In this document: one piece after another, positions 54,553-64,000 of the stretch
How positions within the stretch are numbered: the stretch's first letter is position 1
How the letters are laid out: every line of letters starts with the position of its first letter
Position numbers and translations under genes: made by a program
Notes under the pieces: generated by a model
The model's database searches: none
Seen by the model: only the letters and a program-made list of their open reading frames with translations
What the model was told of the DNA's origin: nothing
NCBI GenBank assembly: GCA_019828565.1
Contig: JAHDYR010000053.1
Span: 310,001 to 374,000 of the forward strand
Source of the DNA: Carpediemonas membranifera
Taxonomy: Eukaryota > Fornicata
Length of the DNA stretch: 64,000 nucleotides
Reading direction: 5' to 3'

Positions 54553-55392
54553 TCAATCATTTGCCAGGGGTGTCCCGGGCTTCGACGAGCGCGAAGTTGT
54601 TAAAACAACGAGGGTTTCGACAAAGATGTCGAAGGGCAAGAACGAATGGCGCTCCATCGCCGACTCCCGGGCATCTCCTGTCTCCTTGCCCATGCGACCC
54701 TGAATGAAGATCATGTGAGTCAGCGCCACGAGTCTGCGTCTAAAAGGCAGACAAGTGTGGACATAGCTTGCCCTAACGAGGGTTACGCCCGCCTTATCGT
54801 CCACGAAGCACATGATGCCGTGCTGGGCGTCCATGGCGGCCAGGGCGAACCCCATGATGAGGCGGGGGATCTGCCCGATCACTCGGCGGCAGGGGGAGGT
54901 CAGAGCAGCCTCACGGTGCTCCTCGCGGATCATTACTATGGGGCAGAGCTCGCCACGCTCAGAGTATATGCCGTGGACGTCGAATTCGAACCTGAATGTG
55001 GATCCGAGAATAGAATACGTCCGTTTCATCGTCATGGGGGCAGCACTCAGCTTGAGGACCTCGGCGTTGTACTCCTCCTCTATGCGGGAGCGGATGACGT
55101 CTAAGTGGTTGTCGTCAACGGCAAATGCCTGCGGCAGTAACGAAGCGTTCATGTTCACGTGAGCGGTGTCTGTGAGCGTGGAGATGGTCACAGGTGTCGT
55201 AGTATCAAGCAATGAGAACAGACGGTTCAGCAGGCTAGTGCCTTTTCGGTAATCACTCTCAATGGACACGTTTTTCGAAGGGTACTCTGGAAGAGGGAGA
55301 TACTCCGCCGCTATCACTGGGATTTCAGAGAGACCAGTGTTCATGGGCGCCTTGTAGTGCTCTGAACGCGCCACGGGTGTTGAATCAGCCAT
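54553..55392 (-). CDS. Unrecognised 279-residue protein
   Basis: Starts at the ATG at 55392 (MADSTPVARSEHYK). In-frame sequence continues upstream but overlaps the leader. The protein has a likely disordered first 50 residues, helical and strand segments through the middle (IRSRIEEEYNAEVLKL, TFRFEFDVHGIY), and a hydrophobic region, VIGQIPRLIMGFALAAMDA, that may be a buried helix. I recognise no motif. It lies 159 bases downstream of USP5 on the same strand. Confidence 0.6.
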   Translation of the reverse strand: MADSTPVARSEHYKAPMNTGLSEIPVIAAEYLPLPEYPSKNVSIESDYRKGTSLLNRLFSLLDTTTPVTISTLTDTAHVNMNASLLPQAFAVDDNHLDVIRSRIEEEYNAEVLKLSAAPMTMKRTYSILGSTFRFEFDVHGIYSERGELCPIVMIREEHREAALTSPCRRVIGQIPRLIMGFALAAMDAQHGIMCFVDDKAGVTLVRASYVHTCLPFRRRLVALTHMIFIQGRMGKETGDARESAMERHSFLPFDIFVETLVVLTTSRSSKPGTPLAND

Positions 55393-55551
55393 CGTGGCCG
55401 GTGAAGGAAAATGGAGCGCTAAAGTGCACGTAGATGTCGACTCAGGGCAACCGCACTGCCTTAGCGTGTTCGGCAGGAACAGATACACTTTATGCCATTT
55501 CTGCTCCGGGCCTGGACCTTCAATCTCCTCTCGAACCAATATTTACGTCTG

Positions 55552-57735
55552 TTAATGCGGCTCCGGCACCCTCTGGTAAATATACATATATGCCATGTGC
55601 AACGGCGGCTTCTCCACCACCGCCACCTTCGTATCATTGGCCACGACCCAAACCTTCCCGGCATCACTCCCAACACCCTCCGACACCAGCTTCGACCCGT
55701 CCACCAGCCTGTGCGCCACATAGTGGCCGCTGCCGGTGTCTCTGCCCCTGTGGGTGACCGTACTCACGAGCTCGTACCGATAGAATCCGGGTGCAGGATA
55801 AGGGGTTGGTTTCTTCGCGGGGACGACAAAGTCGGGGTGCTCGAGGAGCCAGTTGATCGCCCCCTCGACCTCTGGGATGTTGGACAGGGCGTACTCAGCC
55901 TGGTCCTGAGTGAATCCGAACTCGACGATCCTCGCAACGCTGTTGGACGACGCAGGGGCCACGGAAACGTCTTCGAGTTGCTTTGGCTGATCAATGAGGT
56001 CTAGCGCCTTCTCGAGCGAGTCTCCGGACAGCATGGCGGCCTTTTCGCTGAGCACGGGGTCGAAACCCATGTTGATCAGCTGGTACAGAACCTGGTCGTT
56101 TGGTTTCGTCGGGAAAGCTTCCATCGGCTTCTCAGCAGCAGGAGGTTCAGTAGCAGCGTGCTTGCCGAGCTCCAGGCTGGTTGCGGGTGTGAGTGGGGTG
56201 AGCAGTTTCACGGGTTGGTATGCCGCGTCAAAGGAGAACCGCTTGGCCGTGACGACGAGGAGCTCGGGGAACTGCTCCATGGAGGCCGTCTGGGTGCACG
56301 CGCGGCAGCCGCACGACTCGCACCTGTACTCCACCGCCGCGGGCTGGAAGAATGCGGTGATCATTTGTTGAACGGCCGCGCCGTCCTGAACATCTGCGAC
56401 AAACAGTGGGAGCTCGGTCTCCTGCTGGCCTGTGCGATAGAGGACGGACCCGCAGGCGGTGCACTCCATGCGATATCTCATGGTAAAGTGCCAAGGGCCG
56501 TGCTTACCCAATAAATGCTGGTCAAGCGCAGTAAATAGCTGGCCCGCAAACTCCATGGCATCCTGCTGCCTACCCTGCTCCTCTCCAGTGCACAGCATGG
56601 GGGCAGTTACCCTGACCAAGTCGGCCGTGTGCGGCTCGATCTCCGACCTGGGCACTCCAGGCTCGAGGGCCGCACGGAGTCGGGCGAGCTGGCATTTGAC
56701 ACAGCTGTACGGGGAGGGCTGGGTGCACTGGGCGAAGTGTGTGGTGAGGGGAAAGGAAGTGCGTACCTCGGGGTTGAGCAGGATCGCCTGGGTGACAGAG
56801 GAGGCGTAGCACAGGTTGCCGGCATTATGGAGGCCCAGGACCCAAGGGCCGTGGGCTGGCTTGAGGTCGGTGCCTCCTTCCAGGGTTGAGAGAAGGTCGA
56901 GGTTGTTGTTCTGGTCGACTGTGAGTTGAGTCAGCGTCTTTTCAGTCGCCGAGAGCTTGCTAATATCCAGACCAAGGCCGTTGAGGTGGCTGACCAGGCT
57001 GTCGTCGGTGACTTCGTCGTCGCAGGCATAGCAGTGGACATCATTCGAGTCTGCCGAGAGTGAGCCGAGCTTCACTGAGAGTGGGTGACCAGTCTGCTTA
57101 AAGTGCTCGAGCGCATGCCCCTTACCGCCTGTACCGTCGTAGTTAGCCCTGCCGCATGCCAGGTGGCCGCACGTGAGACATAACCAGAGGTTGTCGGTCT
57201 GGTCGCATCCTTCGGCATGGCAGTGGGGCTGTGACGTGTCTACCGGGGCCAGGGGCTTCTGGTCAAGGCTGTCCACGTGGGGGCAGGTGCTCTTCTGGAA
57301 CTCCCACCCCTTCTCGGCAGCCGCGGAGTCGAAGTCAACGGCCTCGTCGAGCTGGCGGCACAGGGTGCCAATGTTGGCGGGGCAGCTGTCGAGGGGGTAG
57401 TTCTTGAAGGATCCGTAGTCGAAGAACGTCACAGTGCTCTTGGTCTTGATCGAGGGCTTCACCTCGAGCTTTGTGGCTGGTCCCTGGGGAAGGTTCTCGA
57501 CCTCAAGGAGTCGGTGGCAGTAGCCCATGTGTTTTGTGCGCTCGGCATGGATGTGGAGGTGCTCCTTGCAAAGTGCAATGTCGCACTCGAGGCAAAGGTA
57601 CAGCCCCTCGGTCGCACGCTCGGTTTCGAAGCAGTAGGCGCAATACTTCTTGTGAGGCTCGCAAACGACACGTGGCTGGAAGTTTTCTAGTACCTGAAAG
57701 CGAGTAAATGATGATTCGTGCTCTTGTGGGTCCAT
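55552..57735 (-). CDS. USP5: Ubiquitin carboxyl-terminal hydrolase 5 (isopeptidase T)
   Basis: 727 residues. It disassembles unanchored polyubiquitin and recycles ubiquitin. The N-terminus has two zinc-finger UBP modules; the second shows CDQTDNLWLCLTCGHLACGR with GGKGHALEH, the pocket for the free ubiquitin C-terminus. The USP domain opens with the catalytic Cys box GLHNAGNLCYASSVTQAIL and closes with the His box GSGHYVAHRLVDGSKLV and an Asn-Asp pair in VVANDTKV. Two UBA domains are inserted before the His box (YQLINMGFDPVLSEKAAM and IVEFGFTQDQAEYAL), exactly the USP5/13 layout. Human USP5 is about 858 residues. The ATG at 57735 (MDPQEHES) is chosen over an upstream in-frame codon. CGTAAAT follows the stop. 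Confidence 0.95.
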   Translation of the reverse strand: MDPQEHESSFTRFQVLENFQPRVVCEPHKKYCAYCFETERATEGLYLCLECDIALCKEHLHIHAERTKHMGYCHRLLEVENLPQGPATKLEVKPSIKTKSTVTFFDYGSFKNYPLDSCPANIGTLCRQLDEAVDFDSAAAEKGWEFQKSTCPHVDSLDQKPLAPVDTSQPHCHAEGCDQTDNLWLCLTCGHLACGRANYDGTGGKGHALEHFKQTGHPLSVKLGSLSADSNDVHCYACDDEVTDDSLVSHLNGLGLDISKLSATEKTLTQLTVDQNNNLDLLSTLEGGTDLKPAHGPWVLGLHNAGNLCYASSVTQAILLNPEVRTSFPLTTHFAQCTQPSPYSCVKCQLARLRAALEPGVPRSEIEPHTADLVRVTAPMLCTGEEQGRQQDAMEFAGQLFTALDQHLLGKHGPWHFTMRYRMECTACGSVLYRTGQQETELPLFVADVQDGAAVQQMITAFFQPAAVEYRCESCGCRACTQTASMEQFPELLVVTAKRFSFDAAYQPVKLLTPLTPATSLELGKHAATEPPAAEKPMEAFPTKPNDQVLYQLINMGFDPVLSEKAAMLSGDSLEKALDLIDQPKQLEDVSVAPASSNSVARIVEFGFTQDQAEYALSNIPEVEGAINWLLEHPDFVVPAKKPTPYPAPGFYRYELVSTVTHRGRDTGSGHYVAHRLVDGSKLVSEGVGSDAGKVWVVANDTKVAVVEKPPLHMAYMYIYQRVPEPH

Positions 57736-58598
57736 TGCGTTGCTCGAGCGCTGGATGTAGCTTTTGGTGATGTGCAGAATATGGTGATGACACTGTGCTG
57801 TGTCAAACAATGTGTTTATACTGCGCAACACTGCCCTGTCTCCCTCCTACTCACGTCTTAAGTCGGTAGGGAGATCGTCTTCTTCAGGGTTGTCACAATC
57901 AATCAGCTTCGTTCCTTGACATCACGATCAATCTCACTCAAATTCCGTCTCCTCATGTTTTATGCGGCGCAGTAACACACCAATCTCATGGCGTCTGCTC
58001 ACGCAGGTCAAGTTATAGGTTATAGGTGTTCGCACTCAACCCCGTCGGGCTGGGTAGAGTTCAAGTTACGGGGATGACACCGGGCAGGGTTAGAGCAGTA
58101 CGGAGGAAGCTGGATGCGGTGGAGTGCAGTTGGTGAGTAGTCCTCGAACATCACTTTGGTGAGCTGCGAATCATACCAACCTCGGATTCAGAATGACTGG
58201 GCAGCGAGGCTTGCATCAGCCCTGCTGGTGTGCTCGTATCAAGCGCTCTGGATGTGAGGGGAAACATGGAACAAAGGCCTCGGATCGTCGCCAAATTCTC
58301 ATTTATGCTAAACTGCACTTTCGTATACTTAAGCTGCACAAATGTCACAGTGGCACGTCACGCTGTCGCTCGCCAGGGAGCAGTTTAGTGTCGCTGTAAC
58401 GAGAGCGTGAAACAGAGAAAAGGAATGCTATAACTGTCATTGCGACACCGTGGAAGCCTGCACAAGCATTGGACTCTTCGTATCCGACAACTTGGACGAC
58501 TTTACGTATTTAAACCATTTACTGGCCTTCTCCTGGCAGAATTCTCAAAACTGGTCGCATGCATTGTGAGATCACGCATGGCTATTGAGTGGATATGA
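57736..58598. other. Intergenic gap between USP5 and the ankyrin-OTU gene
   Basis: About 860 bases upstream of USP5 and downstream of the ankyrin-OTU stop. A short direct repeat of GTTATAG lies near 58012-58025. No gene or RNA is supported. Confidence 0.45.
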
Positions 58599-61500
58599 TC
58601 AGGCTACAGCCAATGCATGAAGACGTATGAGATGCCGAGGGGCGGCTTCCAGTGCAAGCTCGTAGTTCTGGTGCCAATTCGGGGGTAGGGGAGCTTCAGG
58701 CGCCGGGCTTGGCTCATTCACCTCAGCAGGCACCGCTGGCCCTGGTCCATGGTCTGGGTCGGGGGACCACTCAGTGGGGGTGGGCACGTCTGCTGTGGGG
58801 TAGACGTTGAAGTAGTGGCCGTGGCGGAACCCGACGCCGTCGGTGAAGGCGATAAAGCGCGAGGCGACATACTGCGTTGGATACGAGCAGTGGAGCACGA
58901 GCTTGTCGCTCGTATCGTCGTGCTGGGACAGCTCGAGGTAGAAGCGCTCGATGGACCGGTGCACGCTGCCGCCGGCAGAGACACAAGCATACTGGATCAG
59001 CTTGAACTGGCTGACGGTCTCTGCTCTGACCCGCCCCGACAGGTACAGCTGGATCGCCCAGAGTGCGGGCAGGTTGACGAAGTTCTTACCCTCGAACATC
59101 CCGCGGAGCTCCTCGTGGGTGTACCCCGTCTCGGTCAGGTCGATAGGGGCACTGTCGCACCCCAGCAGTGCCCGGGCGGCGGCGCGGGTCCATTCGGGCT
59201 CGTTGCTGAAGAGGGTCGGGTCCAGGTTGTGTAGGGCGAAGAAGGCGCAGTCGCCTCCACCAGCGTTGTTGCGGTAACGGGCATTACCGAGCGCGAAGCC
59301 ATCGTGCAGCTCCGAGCTTTGTGCGTCCAGTACCTGGAACAGGCTGATGTCGAGCGGCGGGTGGGGCAAGGCGGGGAGTGCCGGGCGATGCTGCAGCTGT
59401 GGGAATGCCCTGTGGATGTGATTGAGGACGCCTTCCCCTAAATCAATAAAAGGAGTGGCGTGTGCCGCATGAAGCGCGTTGACGCGCCCCAGTGGAAGGA
59501 GCGGGTCGGCGCCGTGATCGAGCAGCCAGTGGGCGAAGCCTTCCCGACCCCCCTGAATGGCGGCGACGAGCGCGGTTGTGCCTCGATTGACAAGGTTGAT
59601 GTCGACCTTCGCCTTCAGAATCGCGTCGCACATCGCAGGCCTCCCCTCAATAGCCAGCAGCGGGTGGCCGTCAGGGAAGGCGTCGTCGACGAGGCCACCA
59701 GTCTTGAGCAGCGCGGCGAACACCTTTGCCTGGCCGCTTATGAACGCGTTGTACAGGGGCGACCGGCCCTCACGGTCGAGGCAATTGAGGACGACGGGGC
59801 CGAACTTGTCGCGCCTGAAGAGGGGTTTAGACCGGATCCTACGGACGTTGCCGCTGATGACGTGGGCATGGAAGGCGTCGCTCCTCTCCAGCGCCTCCCT
59901 GACGCGGTCTTTTTCTTTCAGGGCGGGCATCGGGTCCTTGGCGAGTGAAAGAACCGGGGTGAGCCGGTCGATGTCGGTCTGAATCTCCTGGATTTGCGAG
60001 GCGAGCTTCCGCAACTGGTCAGGGGATGAGGCCGACTTGAACTCTGCCAGAAGGCGGCTGGCGCGGGGCACGTCGGCGTCAGTGTACAAAGCCATGTACA
60101 CACTCGCCAAGACGACGACTTTGTCCTTGGCAGGCGGGATGCTCGCGTCGATAGGTGCGATGGCGGGCACAAAAGACCCGACGTTGACGGCGATCTTGCT
60201 GTAATCCTCGGGATGGTCGAGCAGGTTAACGCACATCTTGTGGTTGTTGGCCTTGGCGATATCCCTGGGAAGCACGGTCCCAACAGAGAGATACGGGTTT
60301 GCCCCAGCCGCAATGAGCAGCCTGAGGACATCGAAGTGTCCCTCAATCGCTGCATGAAACGTGGCAGTGAAACCCAACTTATCGTGCGCGTCGACTTCAC
60401 ACCCAGCCTGCAGCAGAAGGTGGACACACGTGACACGGTTCGCTTTTGCTGCCCAGTGGAGAGCGGTCCACTCTTCCGCGCTGGTCGCGTTGACGTCAGC
60501 ACCATGCTGCAGGAGGGCGTGAACGATGGCGTCATGGCCTTCGAATGCGGCAGCACCCAGGCATGTGACGCACTTGCTGCTTTTGTATGTGCTAGCTCCA
60601 GCAGCCAGCAATATCATTACGCTATCAATTCGACCATGATTACAGGCCAAGTGAAGCGGTGTGCGCTCATCTTCGGTGACAAGGTCGAGCGTCGCCCCGG
60701 CCTTGATAAGTAGTGCCACGATCCTGTCTTGGTTGTAATATGCAGCTGTATGCAGAGGTGACCACCCGTCGTCATCAGCCACGTCGACCATATCTGGATC
60801 GGCGTTCAACAGCATCTCTGCGATGTCAACAAACCCCCTATCGGCAGCAATATGGAGGGCGCTGCAGCCACTGGGAAGAGCCACTGTGCAGTCGGCACCA
60901 GCATCGAGAAGGAGCCCGATGATGGTGGTGAACCCCTCGAAAACCGCGGCAATGAGCGGCGTTCTGCCAGTATTCGTGCGCACATTCGGGTCAGCGCCTT
61001 CATTAAGCAGGAATCGAACGGATTTGGTCTCGCCGCTGACACACGCTATGTAGAGAGGGGTGGCGCCATCGTCGGTCGGTTGATTAATCAAATTTTGCTT
61101 TCCGGCAAATGCAACAAGTCCGGCAAATGTAACGTCCCCGTCCCGAACGGCTTCGTGGAACGCAGTGTCGCCCTTGGAAGACCAGGCCTGGTAGCCTAAT
61201 AACGGTCGCAAAGTGAATGCGAGACTCAATCTGTATATAGTACTAATGCTCTTTGCAAGAAAAGAAAACTCCCAATACCAAGTCTTCACGCTGGCAAAGA
61301 GACCTGATCTCAAGGGATGGACGCCTTGGAACGCAACCTGCTCCACATAATAATGGTATCCAGAAGAGGTGGTCCAGATCATGTCCAGCGAGGGCGGGGG
61401 TCGGACGGGGCGGGTGGCGAGCGAGCCCACCTCGAAGTCTAGCGGGCCGCATAGCTCTGGGTGGTCGAGCAGGTCGACGCAGTCCGTGTGGCCCTCTGTC

Positions 61501-63056
61501 TGGGCGATATCCCTGGGGAGCCGGGGCCGGCGTATTCGAGACGTCCTACCAGAGATGGCCAGGTCGGCCCCTGCCGCCACGAGAAGCTTGACGACGTCTG
61601 TGTATCCTTCTCTTGCAGCTATGAAGACTGCTGTGCGACTAAGCGGACCTCTTGCATCAACATCGCACCCAGCCTGCAGTAGTAGTCGGGCACACGTAAC
61701 ACGGTTCCTCTTGGCGGCCCAATGGAGTGGGGTTAACCCACCCAGTTCGGCCGCGTTGACATCGGCGCCGGATTGAAGGAGGAGCATAATGATGTCGTCA
61801 AGCCCATTATAGGTGGCGATCGTCAGACAAGTCCCGAATGAGCAGTGGTAGGCCGCGTTGGCCCCCGCATTCAGTAGCTCTTGGGCACTCTCGACGTGAC
61901 CACCACGGCATGTCAACAGCAGGGCCGTACAACCTTTCTTATTCCGCAGGTCGAGGGTCGCCCCGGCATCAATGAGCAACTTGATGGCCTCGGTGTGACC
62001 ATTATCTGCTGCTTCCATGAGTGGCGTGCCTAAACTGCGATCGCGACGATCGACGTCAGCGCCATTCTCGAGCAGGAGTCGGGCACAGTGAGCATGCCCG
62101 TTCATGGAAGCTGCGTGTAACGGCGAGAAGCCAGTCTTCTTGGCCACGTCGACCATGTCGGGAGTAGTGTCCAGAAGCAGCTTAACAACGTCGGCATGAC
62201 CAAAGTAGGACGCGAGATACAGGGCGCTTGCTCCATCCGGACGTATCTTGGTGCAGTCGACTCCTGCTTCGATAAGCACGCTCGCGCACTCTGTGTGGCC
62301 ATTGCTGAACGCTGCCATGAGTATGGTCTTGCCGTCATTGGCGCACAGCTCGGGATCCGCACCGTGCTCGAGGAGGAGGCGGGCGACTCCGGTGTGGCCA
62401 TTAACTGCGGCCGCAAAGAGAGGGGTCCATCCGTCGCTGTCAGGGCCGTCTAGGATGGATTGATCGGCGTCCAGCAGCAGCTTGGCGATCTCTTCGGAGC
62501 CGTTCTCAGCAGCCATATGCAGGGCGTTGTGGCCGCTTGGACGGGCCTTGTTGCAGTCGGCTCCTGCTTTGATAAGTATGCTAACACATTCTGTGTGGCC
62601 CTTAATGCACGCTGCCATGAGGGCGGTATCGCCATCATCGTCCTGCAGGTCGAGAGCCGCCCCGGCATTAATGAGCAACTCTATGATCTCGGTGTTGTTC
62701 TTAATTGTTGTAGCGATGAGGGGAGTCCGATCAGCAGCACCGCGGAGGTCTGGGTCCGCCTCAGCTTGGAGCAGGTCTCGAACAAGGTCGACATTGCCCG
62801 CGACCGAGGCCTCAAACAGTGGAGACCACTGCTGTGGTTCATCATCTGGTGTCTTGCTAGACTCTGTCTCCTCCAGTGACGCTGTCCGCACCGTCTCGGG
62901 GCCCAGCGGGCCTGTTGCTGGGGAGGAGCTTGGCCTCGACGGAGCAGATGAGCTGACGTCCGTTGGGACGAATGGAGAGAGAGTATTTGTCGTACATGCG
63001 TCGTTTTCTTCATTGAGCGCGCTATCTGAAGGCGCGTTATTGTTCTCAGCTTGCAT
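58599..63056 (-). CDS. Ankyrin-repeat protein with C-terminal OTU-like cysteine protease domain
   Basis: 1485 residues. The ATG at 63056 (MQAENNNAPSD) is used; the upstream in-frame codon is GTG. After an acidic, Ser-rich head, ankyrin repeats run in two large blocks (about nt 62800-61450 and 61150-60200) with units such as GDTALMAACIKGHTECVSIL and DGWTPLFAAAVNGHTGVARL. Both blocks end in the same cap (RDIAQTEGHTDCVDLLDHPE and RDIAKANNHKMCVNLLDHPE, each followed by VGS), so one arose by internal duplication. Further repeats follow near 59900-59450. The C-terminus has GGGDCAFFAL (Cys codon 59247-59249) and GHYFNVYP, the Asp-Cys and His of OTU deubiquitinases. It is probably a deubiquitinase targeted by the repeats. 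Confidence 0.8.
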   Translation of the reverse strand: MQAENNNAPSDSALNEENDACTTNTLSPFVPTDVSSSAPSRPSSSPATGPLGPETVRTASLEETESSKTPDDEPQQWSPLFEASVAGNVDLVRDLLQAEADPDLRGAADRTPLIATTIKNNTEIIELLINAGAALDLQDDDGDTALMAACIKGHTECVSILIKAGADCNKARPSGHNALHMAAENGSEEIAKLLLDADQSILDGPDSDGWTPLFAAAVNGHTGVARLLLEHGADPELCANDGKTILMAAFSNGHTECASVLIEAGVDCTKIRPDGASALYLASYFGHADVVKLLLDTTPDMVDVAKKTGFSPLHAASMNGHAHCARLLLENGADVDRRDRSLGTPLMEAADNGHTEAIKLLIDAGATLDLRNKKGCTALLLTCRGGHVESAQELLNAGANAAYHCSFGTCLTIATYNGLDDIIMLLLQSGADVNAAELGGLTPLHWAAKRNRVTCARLLLQAGCDVDARGPLSRTAVFIAAREGYTDVVKLLVAAGADLAISGRTSRIRRPRLPRDIAQTEGHTDCVDLLDHPELCGPLDFEVGSLATRPVRPPPSLDMIWTTSSGYHYYVEQVAFQGVHPLRSGLFASVKTWYWEFSFLAKSISTIYRLSLAFTLRPLLGYQAWSSKGDTAFHEAVRDGDVTFAGLVAFAGKQNLINQPTDDGATPLYIACVSGETKSVRFLLNEGADPNVRTNTGRTPLIAAVFEGFTTIIGLLLDAGADCTVALPSGCSALHIAADRGFVDIAEMLLNADPDMVDVADDDGWSPLHTAAYYNQDRIVALLIKAGATLDLVTEDERTPLHLACNHGRIDSVMILLAAGASTYKSSKCVTCLGAAAFEGHDAIVHALLQHGADVNATSAEEWTALHWAAKANRVTCVHLLLQAGCEVDAHDKLGFTATFHAAIEGHFDVLRLLIAAGANPYLSVGTVLPRDIAKANNHKMCVNLLDHPEDYSKIAVNVGSFVPAIAPIDASIPPAKDKVVVLASVYMALYTDADVPRASRLLAEFKSASSPDQLRKLASQIQEIQTDIDRLTPVLSLAKDPMPALKEKDRVREALERSDAFHAHVISGNVRRIRSKPLFRRDKFGPVVLNCLDREGRSPLYNAFISGQAKVFAALLKTGGLVDDAFPDGHPLLAIEGRPAMCDAILKAKVDINLVNRGTTALVAAIQGGREGFAHWLLDHGADPLLPLGRVNALHAAHATPFIDLGEGVLNHIHRAFPQLQHRPALPALPHPPLDISLFQVLDAQSSELHDGFALGNARYRNNAGGGDCAFFALHNLDPTLFSNEPEWTRAAARALLGCDSAPIDLTETGYTHEELRGMFEGKNFVNLPALWAIQLYLSGRVRAETVSQFKLIQYACVSAGGSVHRSIERFYLELSQHDDTSDKLVLHCSYPTQYVASRFIAFTDGVGFRHGHYFNVYPTADVPTPTEWSPDPDHGPGPAVPAEVNEPSPAPEAPLPPNWHQNYELALEAAPRHLIRLHALAVA

Positions 63057-63774
63057 GTTTTCGGGTTCTGTCACAGGAGTGGATTCTGCTTGGATGCGTG
63101 TGTCTTGATTATAATTACTGTCACTAGAAGTGCACGTTCCAACACAAGTACCTGGACGACAAGGCGTAGATCGCGAGATCGGACACCCAAGCTACTTGTG
63201 ACATAATCTGCGAACGGTTGGTAATCTGCGAAACGACCTCGGCCACAGCAAGTCCCGTGTTCCGATGATTCGCAGGTCTCGCATAAGTCTGCTGGGGTGC
63301 TTGGGGTCGTCTATCACCAGCTTGACCCAGGGAGGAAGAGGATGCTCTGCTTGGTCTTCGATACAGGGGCCCAAAAGGATATAAAGACTGTTTACGACTT
63401 TCGCAGGAAAAGGGCACAGTCTCGAAGTGAACCTGAACTTAGCCGAACCGAGCCGACTCTTGAATTCCGGTACAGGGTAAGAAAACCATTGAACACGCAA
63501 ACAGGTGTCGATCCCAGCCCTGAACACAGGCTCGCTGATCCCCCCAGCAAGCTCGCTCTCAGGCCACATTTCGAGATTCCGTCTGAACCCGACTTGGACT
63601 GCCGGCTCAATGTACTGCAGCGCCCTGATGTGGGCGAGCAGGGTCGACCCGAGGGACTGCTATCATTGAATGAGCGGGACACCATCATCCGGATTCAATG
63701 CCTCTTCACACCCAACATCTCAGTTCCGCCCAGGCCACCCAACCCGCATTCAGCTACTTTACTGCGACTCGGCC
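63057..63774. other. Intergenic gap near right edge
   Basis: About 720 bases upstream of the ankyrin-OTU gene. A plus-strand open frame at 63297-63782 begins at a GTG and has no motif or codon bias, so it is not called. Confidence 0.4.
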
Positions 63775-64000
63775 TCACTTGAGAGACCCGTGGCCATACA
63801 GCCTGATAGTACCGTCTTCGTCACCCGTTATTATTCTCACAGCCTCCAGAGCCGATGGTCCAATCGCCATTGTACACACCACAGGCGTATCGACCTTAAA
63901 TTTCATGTAAGATCTCGACTTATCTCTCCTAAATCTCGTAAACACAGGATTAATGGTCGGCACGTATTCATAGTGCCTCGGCCATAAATACACCCAACTC
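63775..64000 (-). CDS. WD40-like C-terminal fragment, 5' part outside window
   Basis: The minus frame is open to the window edge and ends at TGA 63775-63777. The last 45 residues (KFKVDTPVVCTMAIGPS, then VRIITGDEDGTIRLYGHG) look like a WD40 blade, with GDEDGTIRLY as the closing strand. Residues further upstream (VYLWPRHYEYVP, FRRDKSRSYM) do not continue the pattern, so an intron or the gene's natural end may intervene. Too little is visible to name the protein. Confidence 0.35.
   Translation of the reverse strand, partial: SWVYLWPRHYEYVPTINPVFTRFRRDKSRSYMKFKVDTPVVCTMAIGPSALEAVRIITGDEDGTIRLYGHGSLK

Noticed and set aside
63297-63782. 161-codon plus-strand open frame near the right edge
   Set aside because: No ATG at its start, no codon bias, Arg/Pro-rich composition without a motif.
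1-64000. tRNA, rRNA, CRISPR, insertion sequences or viral genes
   Set aside because: I read for tRNA box B-like sequence, transposase or polymerase motifs and regular spacer arrays and found none that hold up; GGTTCGA-like hits lie inside coding sequence.

Overview
This is a eukaryotic nuclear contig from a flagellated protist, most like a free-living fornicate metamonad (Kipferlia/Carpediemonas-type). That assignment is an inference from several signs taken together. There is an ADP-forming acetyl-CoA synthetase and a [2Fe-2S] ferredoxin with a short presequence, as in organisms with anaerobic mitochondrion-related organelles. Introns are very short (28-37 nt) with a branch-site-like motif fused to the 3' splice site. 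A GTAAAT/GTAAAC motif lies at or just after many stop codons, like the Giardia poly(A) signal. Flagellar genes are numerous. TAA, TAG and TGA all end genes, so the code is standard, unlike hexamitid diplomonads. Genes lie on both strands, are mostly intronless and closely packed, with no operon logic.

Layout. 1-8.5 kb (+): C-terminal part of acetyl-CoA synthetase, a coiled-coil protein, a two-repeat TPR protein, MOB1, DRC7 (nexin-dynein regulatory complex) and an unknown protein. 8.5-9.3 kb: a gap holding a frame-broken coding relic. 9.3-23.0 kb (-): one uninterrupted 4569-residue HYDIN-like central-pair protein. 23.2-34.6 kb (+): Sds3-like, disordered protein, NIF3, NF-YA-like, ferredoxin, RBM28/Nop4-like, Cys-rich membrane protein, LRR-PP2C, RSPH1, SH3 protein, Vti1-like SNARE. 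34.7-44.9 kb (+): FHIP-like, serine palmitoyltransferase LCB1, a cysteine-less small-Tim-like protein, PIG-M, ARL6/BBS3, a C-terminal-motor kinesin with a possible ubiquitin-like N-terminus, and a small basic protein. 45.1-64 kb is mostly minus strand: RING/TRAF-finger protein, coiled coil, PH protein, VAMP7-like SNARE, unknowns, USP5, an ankyrin-OTU fusion and a WD-like fragment at the edge. Two plus-strand genes (a frame-broken membrane protein and an unknown) sit among them.

Functional themes. Flagellum: DRC7, HYDIN, RSPH1, ARL6 and possibly the kinesin. Organelle metabolism and import: acetyl-CoA synthetase, ferredoxin, small-Tim-like protein. Endomembranes and lipids: Vti1-like, VAMP7-like, FHIP-like, LCB1, PIG-M. 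Ubiquitin system: USP5, ankyrin-OTU, RING/TRAF. Seven introns were placed by restoring protein motifs or reading frame. One interrupts the kinesin P-loop, is a multiple of three and has no stop, so it passes as coding sequence. I saw no tRNA, rRNA, CRISPR array or transposon. Start codons, splice sites and names are read by eye and are predictions.
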